Shown piece after piece: positions 40,637 to 49,488 of a stretch of DNA of 64,000 nt. Below the pieces are notes generated by a model. It was not told the origin of the DNA. It searched no databases and saw only the letters and a program-made list of their open reading frames with translations. Position numbers and translations under genes: made by a program. The first letter of the stretch is position 1. Each line of letters begins with the position of its first letter. This DNA is from Collinsella sp. TM10-22 (GTDB lineage Bacteria > Actinomycetota > Coriobacteriia > Coriobacteriales > Coriobacteriaceae), in contig NZ_QSOC01000005.1 in assembly GCF_003466125.1 (NCBI RefSeq), forward strand, positions 29,030 to 93,029, in the 5' to 3' direction.

Positions 40637-41968
40637 ATGAAGTACTTTGGCACCGACGGCTTTCGCGGTGAGGCCAACGTTGGGCTGACGGTAGAGCACG
40701 CTTATAAGATTGGCCGTTTTGTGGGCTGGTATTACGGCGCCAACCGCGAGCGCAAGGCGCGTGTGATCGTGGGCAAGGACACCCGTCGCTCGAGCTATAT
40801 GTTCGAGGCGGCGCTGGTGAGCGGCCTGGTCGCGAGCGGTGCGGACGCCTATATGCTGCACGTGATCCCCACGCCGGGCGTAGCGCATCAGACCGTGGAA
40901 GGCTGCTTCGATTGCGGCATCATGATCAGTGCGAGCCACAACCCGTTTTGCGATAACGGCATTAAGCTCGTCAATAGCGACGGTTTTAAGATGGACGAGG
41001 ACGTACTGGAGCTCATCGAGGACTACATCGATGGTAAGAGCGAAGTACCGCTGGCCACGGGCAACCACATCGGCGCCACGGTGGACTACATGCAGGGCCG
41101 CAACCGCTACATTGCTTCGCTCATCGCCAGCGCGAACTTTTCGTTGCAGGGCGTCAAGATCGGTATCGACTGCGCCAACGGCTCGGCTTCCTCGGTGGCC
41201 AAGCCGGTGTTTGACGCGCTCGGTGCCGACGTGCGCGTGATCAACGCCGCGCCCGATGGCTTTAACATCAACGTCGACTGCGGCTCCACGCATATAGAGC
41301 GCCTGCAGCGTCATGTGGTGGAGCAGGGCCTGGACGTGGGCTTTGCCTATGACGGCGATGCCGATCGCTGCTTGGCCGTGGACGAGCGCGGTCGCGTGGT
41401 AGACGGCGACCAGATCCTGTACGTGTGTGGCGTGTATCTGAACAAGCACGGTCGCCTTTCGGGCGGTACCGTGGTGCCGACGATTGCCAGCAACTTTGGC
41501 CTGGTCAAGTCGCTGGAGCTTGCCGGCCTAAGTGCCGTGACCAGCGGTGTGGGCGACCGTCACGTGTATGCCAAGATGCGCGAGGGCGGCTACAGCCTGG
41601 GCGGCGAGCAGACGGGCCATACGATCTTTGGCGATATCGAGCGCACGGGCGACGGCATTATGACCTCGCTGCGCGTGATGGAAGTGATTCGCGCCGAGCG
41701 CGAGACCCTCTCGCAGCTCACGGCTCCGTGCAAGCTGCTGCCGCAGGCGCAGGTGGCCGTGCACGTGGCGGACAAGGACGCCGCGCTGGGCAACATGGGT
41801 GTGCAGGCCGCCATCGCCGAGGCCGAGGCATCGCTGGCGGGCGAGGGACGCGTGCTCGTGCGCAAGAGCGGAACCGAGTCGGTGATTCGCATTTTGGCCG
41901 AAGCCCCCGACCAGGCATCCGCCGATGCCGCCATGAAGCGCATCGTCAACGCACTCGAGGCTCTATAG
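40637..41968 (+). CDS. glmM: Phosphoglucosamine mutase
   Basis: 443-residue GlmM, converting glucosamine-6-P to glucosamine-1-P for UDP-GlcNAc and peptidoglycan. FGTDGFRG at the N-terminus, phospho-serine S100 in ISASHNPF, metal loop DGDADRC, GEQTGH and the phosphate-binding RKSGTES near the C-terminus are all intact. Length matches the family (~445). AAGGAGAG precedes ATG 40637. A terminator just upstream implies its own promoter, although none stands out in the 83-nt gap. Confidence 0.95.
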   Translation: MKYFGTDGFRGEANVGLTVEHAYKIGRFVGWYYGANRERKARVIVGKDTRRSSYMFEAALVSGLVASGADAYMLHVIPTPGVAHQTVEGCFDCGIMISASHNPFCDNGIKLVNSDGFKMDEDVLELIEDYIDGKSEVPLATGNHIGATVDYMQGRNRYIASLIASANFSLQGVKIGIDCANGSASSVAKPVFDALGADVRVINAAPDGFNINVDCGSTHIERLQRHVVEQGLDVGFAYDGDADRCLAVDERGRVVDGDQILYVCGVYLNKHGRLSGGTVVPTIASNFGLVKSLELAGLSAVTSGVGDRHVYAKMREGGYSLGGEQTGHTIFGDIERTGDGIMTSLRVMEVIRAERETLSQLTAPCKLLPQAQVAVHVADKDAALGNMGVQAAIAEAEASLAGEGRVLVRKSGTESVIRILAEAPDQASADAAMKRIVNALEAL

Positions 41969-42008
41969 GGCGCCTTTTGGGCTGTCTGACAGGGGGTTAT
42001 AAAAGGAT

Positions 42009-42235
42009 GTGGCCAAAAAAGCAAAAATGAGTACTGTCACTAAATAAGCAACAGCAAATTTTGCCTCAAAAGGCCGTTTCGGCATTGCCTGAGCGTTATA
42101 TCGACAGACATTGCTCCTCATATGTCCAATAAACAGGGTCGCGGATGAGATTAAATCTCATCCGCGACCCTGTTTTAGCCCGAAATAAATGCTATCAACC
42201 TGACAACAGTACTCATTTTTGCCGTTTTTGACCAC
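42009..42235. repeat. MITE-like element with 29-bp inverted ends (family L)
   Basis: Left end GTGGCCAAAAAAGCAAAAAT (42009-42028) continues GAGTACTGT; the right end (42206-42235) is its reverse complement with three differences. Inside lies a 41-nt perfect palindrome at 42133-42173. No open frame and no target duplication visible. Lies between convergent glmM and the M32 gene. Confidence 0.78.
42133..42173. terminator. 41-nt near-perfect palindrome, likely bidirectional terminator
   Basis: ACAGGGTCGCGGATGAGATT, centre A, then the exact reverse complement; TTTT follows and AA precedes. Between convergent genes, so it can stop both transcripts. The 20-bp uninterrupted stem is unusually long for an intrinsic terminator. 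Confidence 0.75.
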
Positions 42236-42258
42236 AGCCTCTCCGGAGCAGTCACCCA

Positions 42259-42340
42259 GCACTTGGGGACGTTCCCTTTCTGCCGGCACTTGGGGACGTT
42301 CCTTATCTGCCGGCAGTTTAGGAACGTCCCCAAGTGCCGG
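42259..42340. repeat. Family C repeat cluster (two direct, one inverted)
   Basis: GCACTTGGGGACGTTCCCTT at 42259, CACTTGGGGACGTTCCTTAT at 42287, and inverted GGAACGTCCCCAAGTGCCGG at 42321-42340, joined by CTGCCGGCA. Single copy at 7378. The inverted pair can form a ~20-bp hairpin. Confidence 0.82.
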
Positions 42341-42467
42341 GTTGTTGGCTGGCGAAGAGTGTCCCAAACGACTAGTCATTAAAGAGCGGCCCCAATGACT
42401 AAGTGAAAGGGGGCGCTGCGAATTGATTCCGCGGCGCTCCCCTTTGCGTTGGCGTGTCGGTTATGCC

Positions 42468-44042
42468 TTACAGCTCGTACAGCGTGGTGAACTTGTCCTG
42501 CAGGTAGCTGCAGTAGTAGCGGGCATCGAACGCCATGCCGCAGGCGCCCTTGATGAGCTCCGGCGCGTCCTTGGCGCGGCCCCACTGCCAAATGCGCTCG
42601 CCCAGCCAGGCGCGGACGGGCGCCAGGTCGCCGCTCGCACAGGCGCCGTTAAGGTCGACACCGTCGCGGCACATGGCCGGCACAAACATGGCGTCGTAGG
42701 CGCTACCCAGTGCATACGTGGGGAAGTAGCCAAACGAGCCGCCGCTCCAGTGCGTATCCTGCAGGCAGCCGTGCGTGTCGTCGGGAACGGGAATGCCCAG
42801 GTACTCGTTCATAAAGCGGTTCCAAAGCGCGGGGATGTCCTTGGCCGTGGCCTCGCCGGCAAACAGCATGCGCTCGATCTGGTAGCGCACCATAATATGC
42901 AGCGGATAGGTGAGCTCGTCGGCCTCGGTGCGGATCAACGACGGCTGCGCGATGTTCACGGCGCGGTAGAGCGTGTCCTCGTCGACGTCGCCGTAGACCT
43001 CGGGTGCGTGGCGGCGCAGCACCTCGAGCAGCGGTCCCATAAAGGCGCGGCTGCGACCCACGGTGTTCTCGAAGAAGCGGCTCTGGCTCTCGTGGATGCC
43101 CATGGAGGTGCCACCCTCAAGACAGGTGCGCGCATAGGCAGGATTGACGCCCAGCTCATACATGGCGTGTCCCGCCTCGTGGATGATGCTGTAGACATTG
43201 GAGATACAATCGTCCTCGTAGATGTGCGTCGCGATGCGCGCGTCACCCACGGCAAAACCCTCGCTAAACGGGTGCTCGGTAAAGGCAAGCGTGGTGTCGT
43301 CCAGATTCAGGCCGACAAGCTTCATCAGGTCGAAGCTCATGGCACGCTGAGCAGCCTCGGGCACGTGGGCGTGCAAAAAGTCGGCGGCCGGCTGCTGGCC
43401 GCGCTCGCCGATGGCGTGCACGAGCGGCACGACCGTGGCCTTGACCTCGTCACAAAACGCATCGAAGCTCTTGGCGGAAAGGCCGCGCTCGTACTGGTCG
43501 AGCCAAACGTCGTATGGGTCGCGCTTGGGGTCCATAAGCTCGGCCTGATGCTTGAGCTGGCCCACAATCTTGTCCACATAGGGCTCAAAGCTCGCCCAGT
43601 CATTGGCCGTCTTGGCCTTGTGCCACACGGCGTCGGCCTCGCAGGTGAGCCTGGTCCAGGCCTCGGCCTCCTCGGTAGGGACAACGCTCGCTTCGCGCTG
43701 GTCGCGGCCGAGCACGCGGATCTCGTCGAGCAGCTGCGGGTCGTCTACATGTCCGCCTGCAACCGTCTCGCGCGCTAACGAGCGTACGAGCTCAACGGAT
43801 TTCTCGCTGGTCAGCAGCTTGTGATGCTCGCCGGCAAGCGTACCCATGGCGTCGGCACGGGCGGCAGCGCCGTTGGCGGGAGCAATCGTCGCTCCATCGA
43901 ACTCGGCAATCTTGAGCAGGTACTCGCGAGTCCACAGCTTGCCTTCGAGTTTGCGGAACTTTTTGACGGCCTTGTCGACCTTCATGCCTTTAGGCGTCTT
44001 GCCCGCTGCGGGCTTGGCCTTCTTATCGAGTTTCTTTCCCAT
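42468..44042 (-). CDS. M32-family metallocarboxypeptidase
   Basis: 524-residue carboxypeptidase of family M32 (thermostable carboxypeptidase 1 type), removing C-terminal residues in the cytoplasm. The zinc motif is H288-E-A-G-H292 (YSIIHEAGHAMYELG), followed by the M32 signatures HESQSRFFEN and IRTEADELTYPLHI. Length is normal (~500), with a ~40-residue Lys/Pro-rich N-terminal extension (KKLDKKAKPAAGKTPKG). No signal peptide. ATG 44042 reads MGKKLDKK; the ribosome site is weak (AAGGAT). Convergent with glmM across 500 nt of repeats. Confidence 0.93.
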   Translation of the reverse strand: MGKKLDKKAKPAAGKTPKGMKVDKAVKKFRKLEGKLWTREYLLKIAEFDGATIAPANGAAARADAMGTLAGEHHKLLTSEKSVELVRSLARETVAGGHVDDPQLLDEIRVLGRDQREASVVPTEEAEAWTRLTCEADAVWHKAKTANDWASFEPYVDKIVGQLKHQAELMDPKRDPYDVWLDQYERGLSAKSFDAFCDEVKATVVPLVHAIGERGQQPAADFLHAHVPEAAQRAMSFDLMKLVGLNLDDTTLAFTEHPFSEGFAVGDARIATHIYEDDCISNVYSIIHEAGHAMYELGVNPAYARTCLEGGTSMGIHESQSRFFENTVGRSRAFMGPLLEVLRRHAPEVYGDVDEDTLYRAVNIAQPSLIRTEADELTYPLHIMVRYQIERMLFAGEATAKDIPALWNRFMNEYLGIPVPDDTHGCLQDTHWSGGSFGYFPTYALGSAYDAMFVPAMCRDGVDLNGACASGDLAPVRAWLGERIWQWGRAKDAPELIKGACGMAFDARYYCSYLQDKFTTLYEL

Positions 44043-44180
44043 ATCGTATCCTTAATCTCGCAGGCCGAGCACCGCAGGCGGGTGCACGGCCAGTTTGCAC
44101 AGCTACCTGCTTTGTACCCAGCGCGAACAAAACGGAACGCGGCGATATGCTTGCAGAATGTGTTATCCTATAGCCCAATG

Positions 44181-44466
44181 CGTTGACGGAGAGGGTTTTG
44201 CCCGCCGCGTCGCCGGCAAGAGAGGGAAGGTCATGGGCTGCAAGCCTTCCTGCGGTGGCAAGGGCCAAGCGTTCACTCCCGAGCAGCGACCTCAACGGGC
44301 ACGCGGCCAGCGGCGGCGATGTCCCCAGTAGGGAAGCCGTGAGCCTCGCGATAAGGGGCGCAGAGTGGGCACGGCGGGCCAGACATCCGCCGCGTCAAAC
44401 AAGGTGGTACCGCGGAATTCAACCGTCCTTGGGCAATGTACATGCCCGAGGGCGGTTTTTTGTTAC
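44181..44466 (+). promoter_or_regulatory. T-box riboswitch (Phe) upstream of pheS
   Basis: Classic T-box leader. Stem I closes with CGTTGA (44181) and TCAACG (44292-44297). The specifier TTC (Phe) is at 44272-44274, followed by A and the CTCCC side of the lower stem, as expected of a specifier loop. The conserved T-box AAGGTGGTACCGCGG is at 44401-44415, able to form the antiterminator. The terminator is AACCGTCCTTGGGC ... GCCCGAGGGCGGTTTTTTG (44421-44466). Uncharged tRNA-Phe would bind and permit transcription of pheST. Confidence 0.93.
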
Positions 44467-44547
44467 CGAACCGGGCCGCGTTTTCACAACGCCAGGCGGC
44501 GGCAGTCGTCCCGGCGAGCGGGGAGCGCGAGAGACGAAAGGGAAGAC

Positions 44548-45624
44548 ATGAGTCTGATTGATGATCTGGTCAAACTCGAGGAAGAGGCCAAGGAGCTCGT
44601 CGCAGGCGCCGACGACGCCGCAAAGCTCGAGGCTGCGCGCGTTGAGCTGCTCGGCCGCAAGGGCCGCATCACCGGCCTGATGCGTATGATGGGCAAGCTC
44701 GCCCCCGAGGATCGTCCTGTCATGGGCAAGCGCGCCAACGAGATGCGCCAGCTGATTGAGGGCATGCTCGACGAGCGCAACACCGAGATGAAGGCCGCCG
44801 CCCTCAAGCGCGCACTGGAGCACGACGCCGTCGACATCACGCTGCCGGGCATCCGTCCGCAGATCGGCCACCAGCACCTGATCAAGCAGATTATCGAGGA
44901 GGCCGAGGACATCTTCTGCGGTATCGGCTACACCGTCGAGTCCGGCCCCATGGTCGACACCTCCTACTACAACTTCACCGCGCTCAACGCCCCCATGGAT
45001 CACCCGAGCCGCTCGGCCCGCGATACCTTCTACGTGGTCGACAACAACCCCGGCAGCGTCGCGCACCCCGAGGCCCACGCCCATGGCGAGTCCGACGTGC
45101 TCCTGCGCACCCAGACCTCGGGTGTGCAGATCCACACCATGGAGTCGCAAAAGCCGCCCATCTACATGATCTGCCCGGGCACCGTCTATCGTCCCGATAC
45201 GGCCGACGCCTGCCACCTGCCGCAGTTCAACCAGATCGAGGGCCTGGTCGTCGACGAGGACATCACCTTTGGCGACCTCAAGGGCACGCTCGACTACTTT
45301 GTTAAGTGCATGTTTGGCGAGGACCGCAAGACGCGCTACCGCCCGCACTTCTTCCCCTTCACCGAGCCTTCCTGCGAGGTGGACGTGAGCTGCCACGTGT
45401 GCGGCGGCAAGGGCTGCAACTTCTGCAAGCACAGCGGCTGGATCGAGATCCTGGGCTGCGGCATGGTCGATCCCAACGTGCTCATCAACTGCGGCATCGA
45501 CCCCGAGAAGTACACCGGCTTCGCCTTTGGCATTGGTGCCGAGCGCGTCGCGGCCCTGCGCTACGACCTGCCCGACCTGCGAACGCTCATGACGGGCGAT
45601 ATGCGCTTCTTAAATCAGTTCTAG
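44548..45624 (+). CDS. pheS: Phenylalanyl-tRNA synthetase alpha subunit
   Basis: 358-residue class II aaRS catalytic subunit. N-terminal coiled coil (~1-80) binds tRNA; motif 2 is in TVYRPDTADACHLPQFNQIE; motif 3 is FGIGAERVAALRYDLPDLR; MDHPSRSARDTFY is the family signature. A CxxC-type cluster (CHVCGGKGCNFC) occurs at ~280, a feature of some actinobacterial and clostridial PheS; it could bind zinc. ATG 44548 has AAAGGGAAG. It heads the T-box controlled operon with pheT, separated by a 160-nt gap holding a hairpin. Confidence 0.96.
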   Translation: MSLIDDLVKLEEEAKELVAGADDAAKLEAARVELLGRKGRITGLMRMMGKLAPEDRPVMGKRANEMRQLIEGMLDERNTEMKAAALKRALEHDAVDITLPGIRPQIGHQHLIKQIIEEAEDIFCGIGYTVESGPMVDTSYYNFTALNAPMDHPSRSARDTFYVVDNNPGSVAHPEAHAHGESDVLLRTQTSGVQIHTMESQKPPIYMICPGTVYRPDTADACHLPQFNQIEGLVVDEDITFGDLKGTLDYFVKCMFGEDRKTRYRPHFFPFTEPSCEVDVSCHVCGGKGCNFCKHSGWIEILGCGMVDPNVLINCGIDPEKYTGFAFGIGAERVAALRYDLPDLRTLMTGDMRFLNQF

Positions 45625-45638
45625 GCCCGGCGGCTTTC

Positions 45639-45723
45639 CCAAGCACCGCACCTTGCCTTTCAATCGTCGGTTGCGTACCTAAGTACGCGGCCCTCCTCTT
45701 TCAAGGCAATCTGCGGCACTTGG
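45639..45723. repeat. Imperfect hairpin between pheS and pheT
   Basis: CCAAGCACCGCACCTTGCCT (45639) pairs with 45703-45723 at 17 of 21 positions; a perfect inner palindrome GCGTACCTAAGTACGC lies at 45673-45688. No T-run. Could tune pheT relative to pheS, or be a repeat of the intergenic families. Confidence 0.55.
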
Positions 45724-45784
45724 AAAACCCGTCTCCGTTGCAGTTTTTGGCTCAAAGCCGCATTTATGAAAGGAGACCAGTTAG

Positions 45785-48238
45785 ATGCGCGTTTCTTACG
45801 ACTGGCTCAAGACCATGATTGATATTCCGGAAGATCCTAAGACCCTTTCGGACGAGTATATCCGCACCGGCACCGAGGTTGAGGCGATTGACACCGTGGG
45901 CGAGTCCTTCGACCACGTGGTGACCGCCAAGGTGCTCACCAAGACCCCGCACCCCGATAGCGACCATATGTATGTGTGCTCGGTCGACGTGGGTGACAAG
46001 AACCTCGACGCCGACGGCAACCCCGCCCCGCTGCAGATTGTCTGCGGCGCGCAGAACTTCGAGGCCGGCGACCACATCGTCACGGCCATGATCGGCGCAG
46101 TTCTGCCCGGCGACGTCAAGATCAAGAAGAGCAAGCTTCGCGGCGTCGTGTCCATGGGCATGAACTGCTCCGCGCGCGAGCTCGGTCTGGGCGGCGACCA
46201 CTCCGGCATCATGATTCTGCCTGAGGATACGCCCTGCGGCATGCCGTTTGCCGAGTATGTGGGCTCGAGCGATACCGTGCTCGACTGCGAGATCACGCCC
46301 AACCGCCCCGACTGCCTGTCCATGATCGGTATGGCCCGCGAGACCGGCGCCATTTTCGATCGCGATTTCCACGTGGAGCTGCCCGCCATCAAGGCAGAGA
46401 CCGGCCGCGCGACCGACGACGAGCTTTCGGTCGAGATTGCCGACGAGGGCCTGTGCGACCGCTATGTCGCCCGCATCGTGCGCAACGTGAAGGTCGGCCC
46501 GTCGCCCGACTGGATGGTCAAGCGCCTCAACGCCCTGGGCGTGCGTCCGCACAACAACATCGTCGATATCACCAACTACGTGATGATGCTCACTGGTCAG
46601 CCGCTGCACGCCTTTGACCTGTCAACCTTTGCCGAGCGCGAGGGCCATCGCCGCGTGGTGGTTCGCGCCGCCCAGCAGGACGAGAAGTTCACGACCCTCG
46701 ACGGCGAGGAGCGCACGCTCGACGCCGGCATGGGCCTCATCACCGACGGCGAGCGTCCCGTGGCGCTGGCCGGCGTTATGGGCGGCATGGATTCCGAGAT
46801 CGAGGACGACACCGTCGACGTGATGGTCGAGAGCGCCTGCTTCAACGCCGGCCGCACCTCGCACACCAGCCGCGACCTGTCGCTGATCTCCGATGCCTCC
46901 ATCCGCTTTGAGCGCCAGGTCGACGAGACCGGCTGCGTGGATGTCGCCAACGTTACCTGCGCGCTCATCGAGCAGATCGCCGGCGGCGAGGTTGCTCCCG
47001 GCTACGTCGACGTTTTCCCCGCGCCCAAGACCATCGACAGAATTAAGCTGCGCCTGGCCCGCGTGCACGCCATCTGCGGCGCCGACATCGAGCCCGACTT
47101 TATCGAGCGCTCGCTCACCCGCTTGGGCTGCACCGTCGAGCGCGACGGCGAGGACTTTAAGGTTACCCCGCCGAGCTTCCGCCCTGACCTGCCGCGCGAG
47201 ATCGACCTGATCGAGGAGGTCCTGCGCCTGTGGGGCATGGGCCGCGTGACGGCGACCATCCCGGCTGCCAAGAACCACATCGGCGGTCTGACGCGCGAGC
47301 AGAAGCTTACCCGCAAGGTCGGCGAGATCCTGCGCGCCTGTGGCCTCAACGAGACCACGACTTTTGGCTTTGCCGCCCCGGGCGACCTGGAGAAGATTGG
47401 AATGTCCACCGAGGGCCGCGGCTGCCCCGTGGTGCTCATGAACCCGCTGGTGGCCGAGCAGACCGAGATGCGCCGCTCGCTGCTGCCGGGTCTGCTGCAG
47501 TCTGTGGCCTACAACGAGGCCCACGGCACGCCCAACGTGCACCTGTACGAGGTCGGCAGCCTGTTCCACGGTCGCGAGAACGCCAGCCTGCCCAAGGAGA
47601 CCAAGTCCGTGGCGGGTGTGCTCTCGGGCCAGTGGAGCGAGCAGTCCTGGAACATGAAGTACCGCAAGCTGCGCTTCTTCTTTGGTAAGGGCATTGTCGA
47701 GGAGCTGCTCGCCCAGCTGCGCATCGAGAAGGTTCGCTTCCGTCCCGCCGTGGGCGAGGGCTACGCCTTCTTGCAGCCGGGCCGTGCCGCCGAGGTTCTG
47801 TCTGGCGGTACCGTGCTGGGCTGGGTCGGCGAGATCCACCCCGAGGCGCGCGAGGCCTGCGGCATAGATGAGGTCGTCGTTGCCTTTGAGCTCGACCTGG
47901 ACAAGCTGATCAAGGGTGCCCGCAACCAGGATAACTACCGCGAGTTCTCGCAGTACCCGGCTGTTGAGCACGACCTGGCAATTGTGGTCGACAACGCTGT
48001 GACCTGCGAGGATCTTGAGCGCCGCATTACCAGTGCCGGCGGTAAGCTGCTCGAGGGCGTGCGCCTGTTCGACGTCTACCGCGATCCGGTTCGCATCGGC
48101 AAGGGCAAAAAGTCCATGGCCTTTGCGCTTACGTATCGCTCCGACGACCACACGCTCACCAGCGAAGAGGTCGAGAAGGCGCACCAGAAGATCGTCACCA
48201 AGGTGTGCAAGGGCGTAAACGGCGAGGTTCGCGGATAG
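45785..48238 (+). CDS. pheT: Phenylalanyl-tRNA synthetase beta subunit
   Basis: 817-residue PheT. N-terminal tRNA-binding/EMAP-like domain (~40-160; VTAKVLTKTPHPDSDHMYVC), B3/B4 editing domain (~215-390; AFDLSTF, GVMGGMDSEI), B5 (~400-475; TRLGCTVERDGEDFKVTPPS), catalytic-like core, and the C-terminal ferredoxin-fold anticodon-binding domain (~725-817; REFSQYPAVEHDLAIVV). Full length for the family. ATG 45785 has AAGGAGA. Ends in a terminator at 48271 that overlaps the next gene's promoter region. Confidence 0.96.
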   Translation: MRVSYDWLKTMIDIPEDPKTLSDEYIRTGTEVEAIDTVGESFDHVVTAKVLTKTPHPDSDHMYVCSVDVGDKNLDADGNPAPLQIVCGAQNFEAGDHIVTAMIGAVLPGDVKIKKSKLRGVVSMGMNCSARELGLGGDHSGIMILPEDTPCGMPFAEYVGSSDTVLDCEITPNRPDCLSMIGMARETGAIFDRDFHVELPAIKAETGRATDDELSVEIADEGLCDRYVARIVRNVKVGPSPDWMVKRLNALGVRPHNNIVDITNYVMMLTGQPLHAFDLSTFAEREGHRRVVVRAAQQDEKFTTLDGEERTLDAGMGLITDGERPVALAGVMGGMDSEIEDDTVDVMVESACFNAGRTSHTSRDLSLISDASIRFERQVDETGCVDVANVTCALIEQIAGGEVAPGYVDVFPAPKTIDRIKLRLARVHAICGADIEPDFIERSLTRLGCTVERDGEDFKVTPPSFRPDLPREIDLIEEVLRLWGMGRVTATIPAAKNHIGGLTREQKLTRKVGEILRACGLNETTTFGFAAPGDLEKIGMSTEGRGCPVVLMNPLVAEQTEMRRSLLPGLLQSVAYNEAHGTPNVHLYEVGSLFHGRENASLPKETKSVAGVLSGQWSEQSWNMKYRKLRFFFGKGIVEELLAQLRIEKVRFRPAVGEGYAFLQPGRAAEVLSGGTVLGWVGEIHPEAREACGIDEVVVAFELDLDKLIKGARNQDNYREFSQYPAVEHDLAIVVDNAVTCEDLERRITSAGGKLLEGVRLFDVYRDPVRIGKGKKSMAFALTYRSDDHTLTSEEVEKAHQKIVTKVCKGVNGEVRG

Positions 48239-48270
48239 GATCGCTTGCGTCTGTGACAAATGTATTGCAA

Positions 48271-48305
48271 AACGGCGCACTGCTTTGTTGGCAGTGCGCC
48301 GTTTG
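48271..48305 (+). terminator. Terminator of the pheST operon
   Basis: CGGCGCACTGC, loop TTTGTTG, GCAGTGCGCCG, then TTTGC. 11-bp perfect stem, weak T-run. TTGTTG in the loop and TATGAT at 48307-48312 could also act as -35/-10 of the downstream transporter. Confidence 0.75.
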
Positions 48306-48322
48306 CTATGATAGCCGGCGGC

Positions 48323-48350
48323 GTGTTACGAATCTATCAATACGTAACAC
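48323..48350. promoter_or_regulatory. NikR-type operator upstream of the metal ECF transporter
   Basis: GTGTTAC-N14-GTAACAC, extended to GTGTTACG-N12-CGTAACAC. This fits the GTGTTAC-N13/14-GTAACAC consensus I recall as proposed for NikR in Desulfovibrio-type bacteria. It starts 11 nt after a TATGAT -10-like hexamer, in position to block transcription, and 56 nt before the transporter start. Confidence 0.65.
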
Positions 48351-48405
48351 TATCAAGGTGATTCAAACGGCGCTGCGATTGCGTGCCGACAATCGGGAGG
48401 CATAC

Positions 48406-49488
48406 ATGCACATTCCAGATAATTATCTGTCCCCGCAGACCGATGCCGTCATGGCGGTGGCGATGGTGCCCGTTTGGGTTCGCTGCATCAAGAAGGTGCG
48501 CGCCACGCTCGATCGCGAGCACATGGCTTTTCTGGGCATCTGCGCCGCGTTCTCCTTTTTGCTCATGATGTTCAACGTGCCGCTGCCCGGCGGCACCACG
48601 GGTCACGCCGTCGGCGGTGCGCTCATCGCACTGCTGCTGGGTCCCGAGGCCGCTGCCATCGCGGTTTCGGTCGCGCTGGCGCTGCAGGCGCTGCTGTTTG
48701 GCGACGGCGGCGTTCTGTCGTTTGGCGCCAACTGCTTTAACATGGCCTTTGTGCTGCCGTTTGTCGCTGCTATCGTGTTCGGTGCGCTCAACAGTCGTCT
48801 GCACGACAAGAGCTGGGGCACCTCGGTTTCTGCCGTCGTGAGCGGTTGGGTCGGCCTGTGCCTGGCGGCCCTGTGCGCGGCAATCGAGTTTGGTATTCAG
48901 CCGATGCTCTTTACCAACGTTTCGGGCGCGCCGCTGTACTGCCCCTTCCCACTGTCCGTGGCTATTCCGGCCATGTTGATTCCGCATATGCTGGTTGCCG
49001 GCGTGATCGAGGGCGTGGCGACGGCCGCCATCTACGGTTTCATTAAGAAGACGGCGCCGAGCATTATCGTCGGGCCCGAGGCCGTCGATGGCCAGCTTGC
49101 CGCCGATGGTACCGCCAAGAAGGCTTCCCTAATCCCCACGCTTATCCTGGTCGCCGTGCTTATCGTGGCCACGCCGCTGGGCCTTTTGGCCACGGGTGAC
49201 GCTTGGGGCGAGTGGGACGCTGAGGGCGCCGCGACCGCCGTTCAGGAGGCTGGTGACGACAGCCTGCAGGCTTCGGTCGGCCTCGATGCTCCGACCTTTG
49301 CCGATGCGCTGCCCACGGGCGACTACCTGCAGGTCTATTCCGAGGAGCAGGGCCTTGGCTTTGCCGGCCAGGCCGCGATGTATATCCTTTCGGGCGTGAT
49401 TGGCGTGGCGGTGCTTACCATCGCATTCCGCCTGGTCTCGCTGACGGTCAAGGAAAGCGGTGCTCATGGCAATAGCCGAGCTGCCTAG
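48406..49488 (+). CDS. cbiM: CbiM/NikM-type substrate component of a cobalt/nickel ECF transporter, with NikN/PDGLE-like C-terminus
   Basis: 360-residue membrane protein. The mature N-terminus MHIPDNYLSP with His2 is the metal-binding signature; the first ~240 residues form the CbiM/NikM S-component (PLPGGTTGHAVGG, LLFGDGGVLSFGANCFNMAF). The C-terminal ~110 residues (ATPLGLLATGDAWGEWDAEG plus a final membrane segment) resemble the PDGLE/NikN part fused in NikMN. Start ATG 48406 follows GGGAGG. The upstream NikR-like site argues for nickel; MHIPD also occurs in nickel-type proteins. It overlaps cbiQ, which starts inside it. Confidence 0.87.
   Translation: MHIPDNYLSPQTDAVMAVAMVPVWVRCIKKVRATLDREHMAFLGICAAFSFLLMMFNVPLPGGTTGHAVGGALIALLLGPEAAAIAVSVALALQALLFGDGGVLSFGANCFNMAFVLPFVAAIVFGALNSRLHDKSWGTSVSAVVSGWVGLCLAALCAAIEFGIQPMLFTNVSGAPLYCPFPLSVAIPAMLIPHMLVAGVIEGVATAAIYGFIKKTAPSIIVGPEAVDGQLAADGTAKKASLIPTLILVAVLIVATPLGLLATGDAWGEWDAEGAATAVQEAGDDSLQASVGLDAPTFADALPTGDYLQVYSEEQGLGFAGQAAMYILSGVIGVAVLTIAFRLVSLTVKESGAHGNSRAA

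Noticed and set aside
48205-48405. Upstream extension of the CbiM frame
   Set aside because: It would run through the pheT end, terminator and NikR-like site; MHIPD at 48406 is the family N-terminus with a ribosome site.
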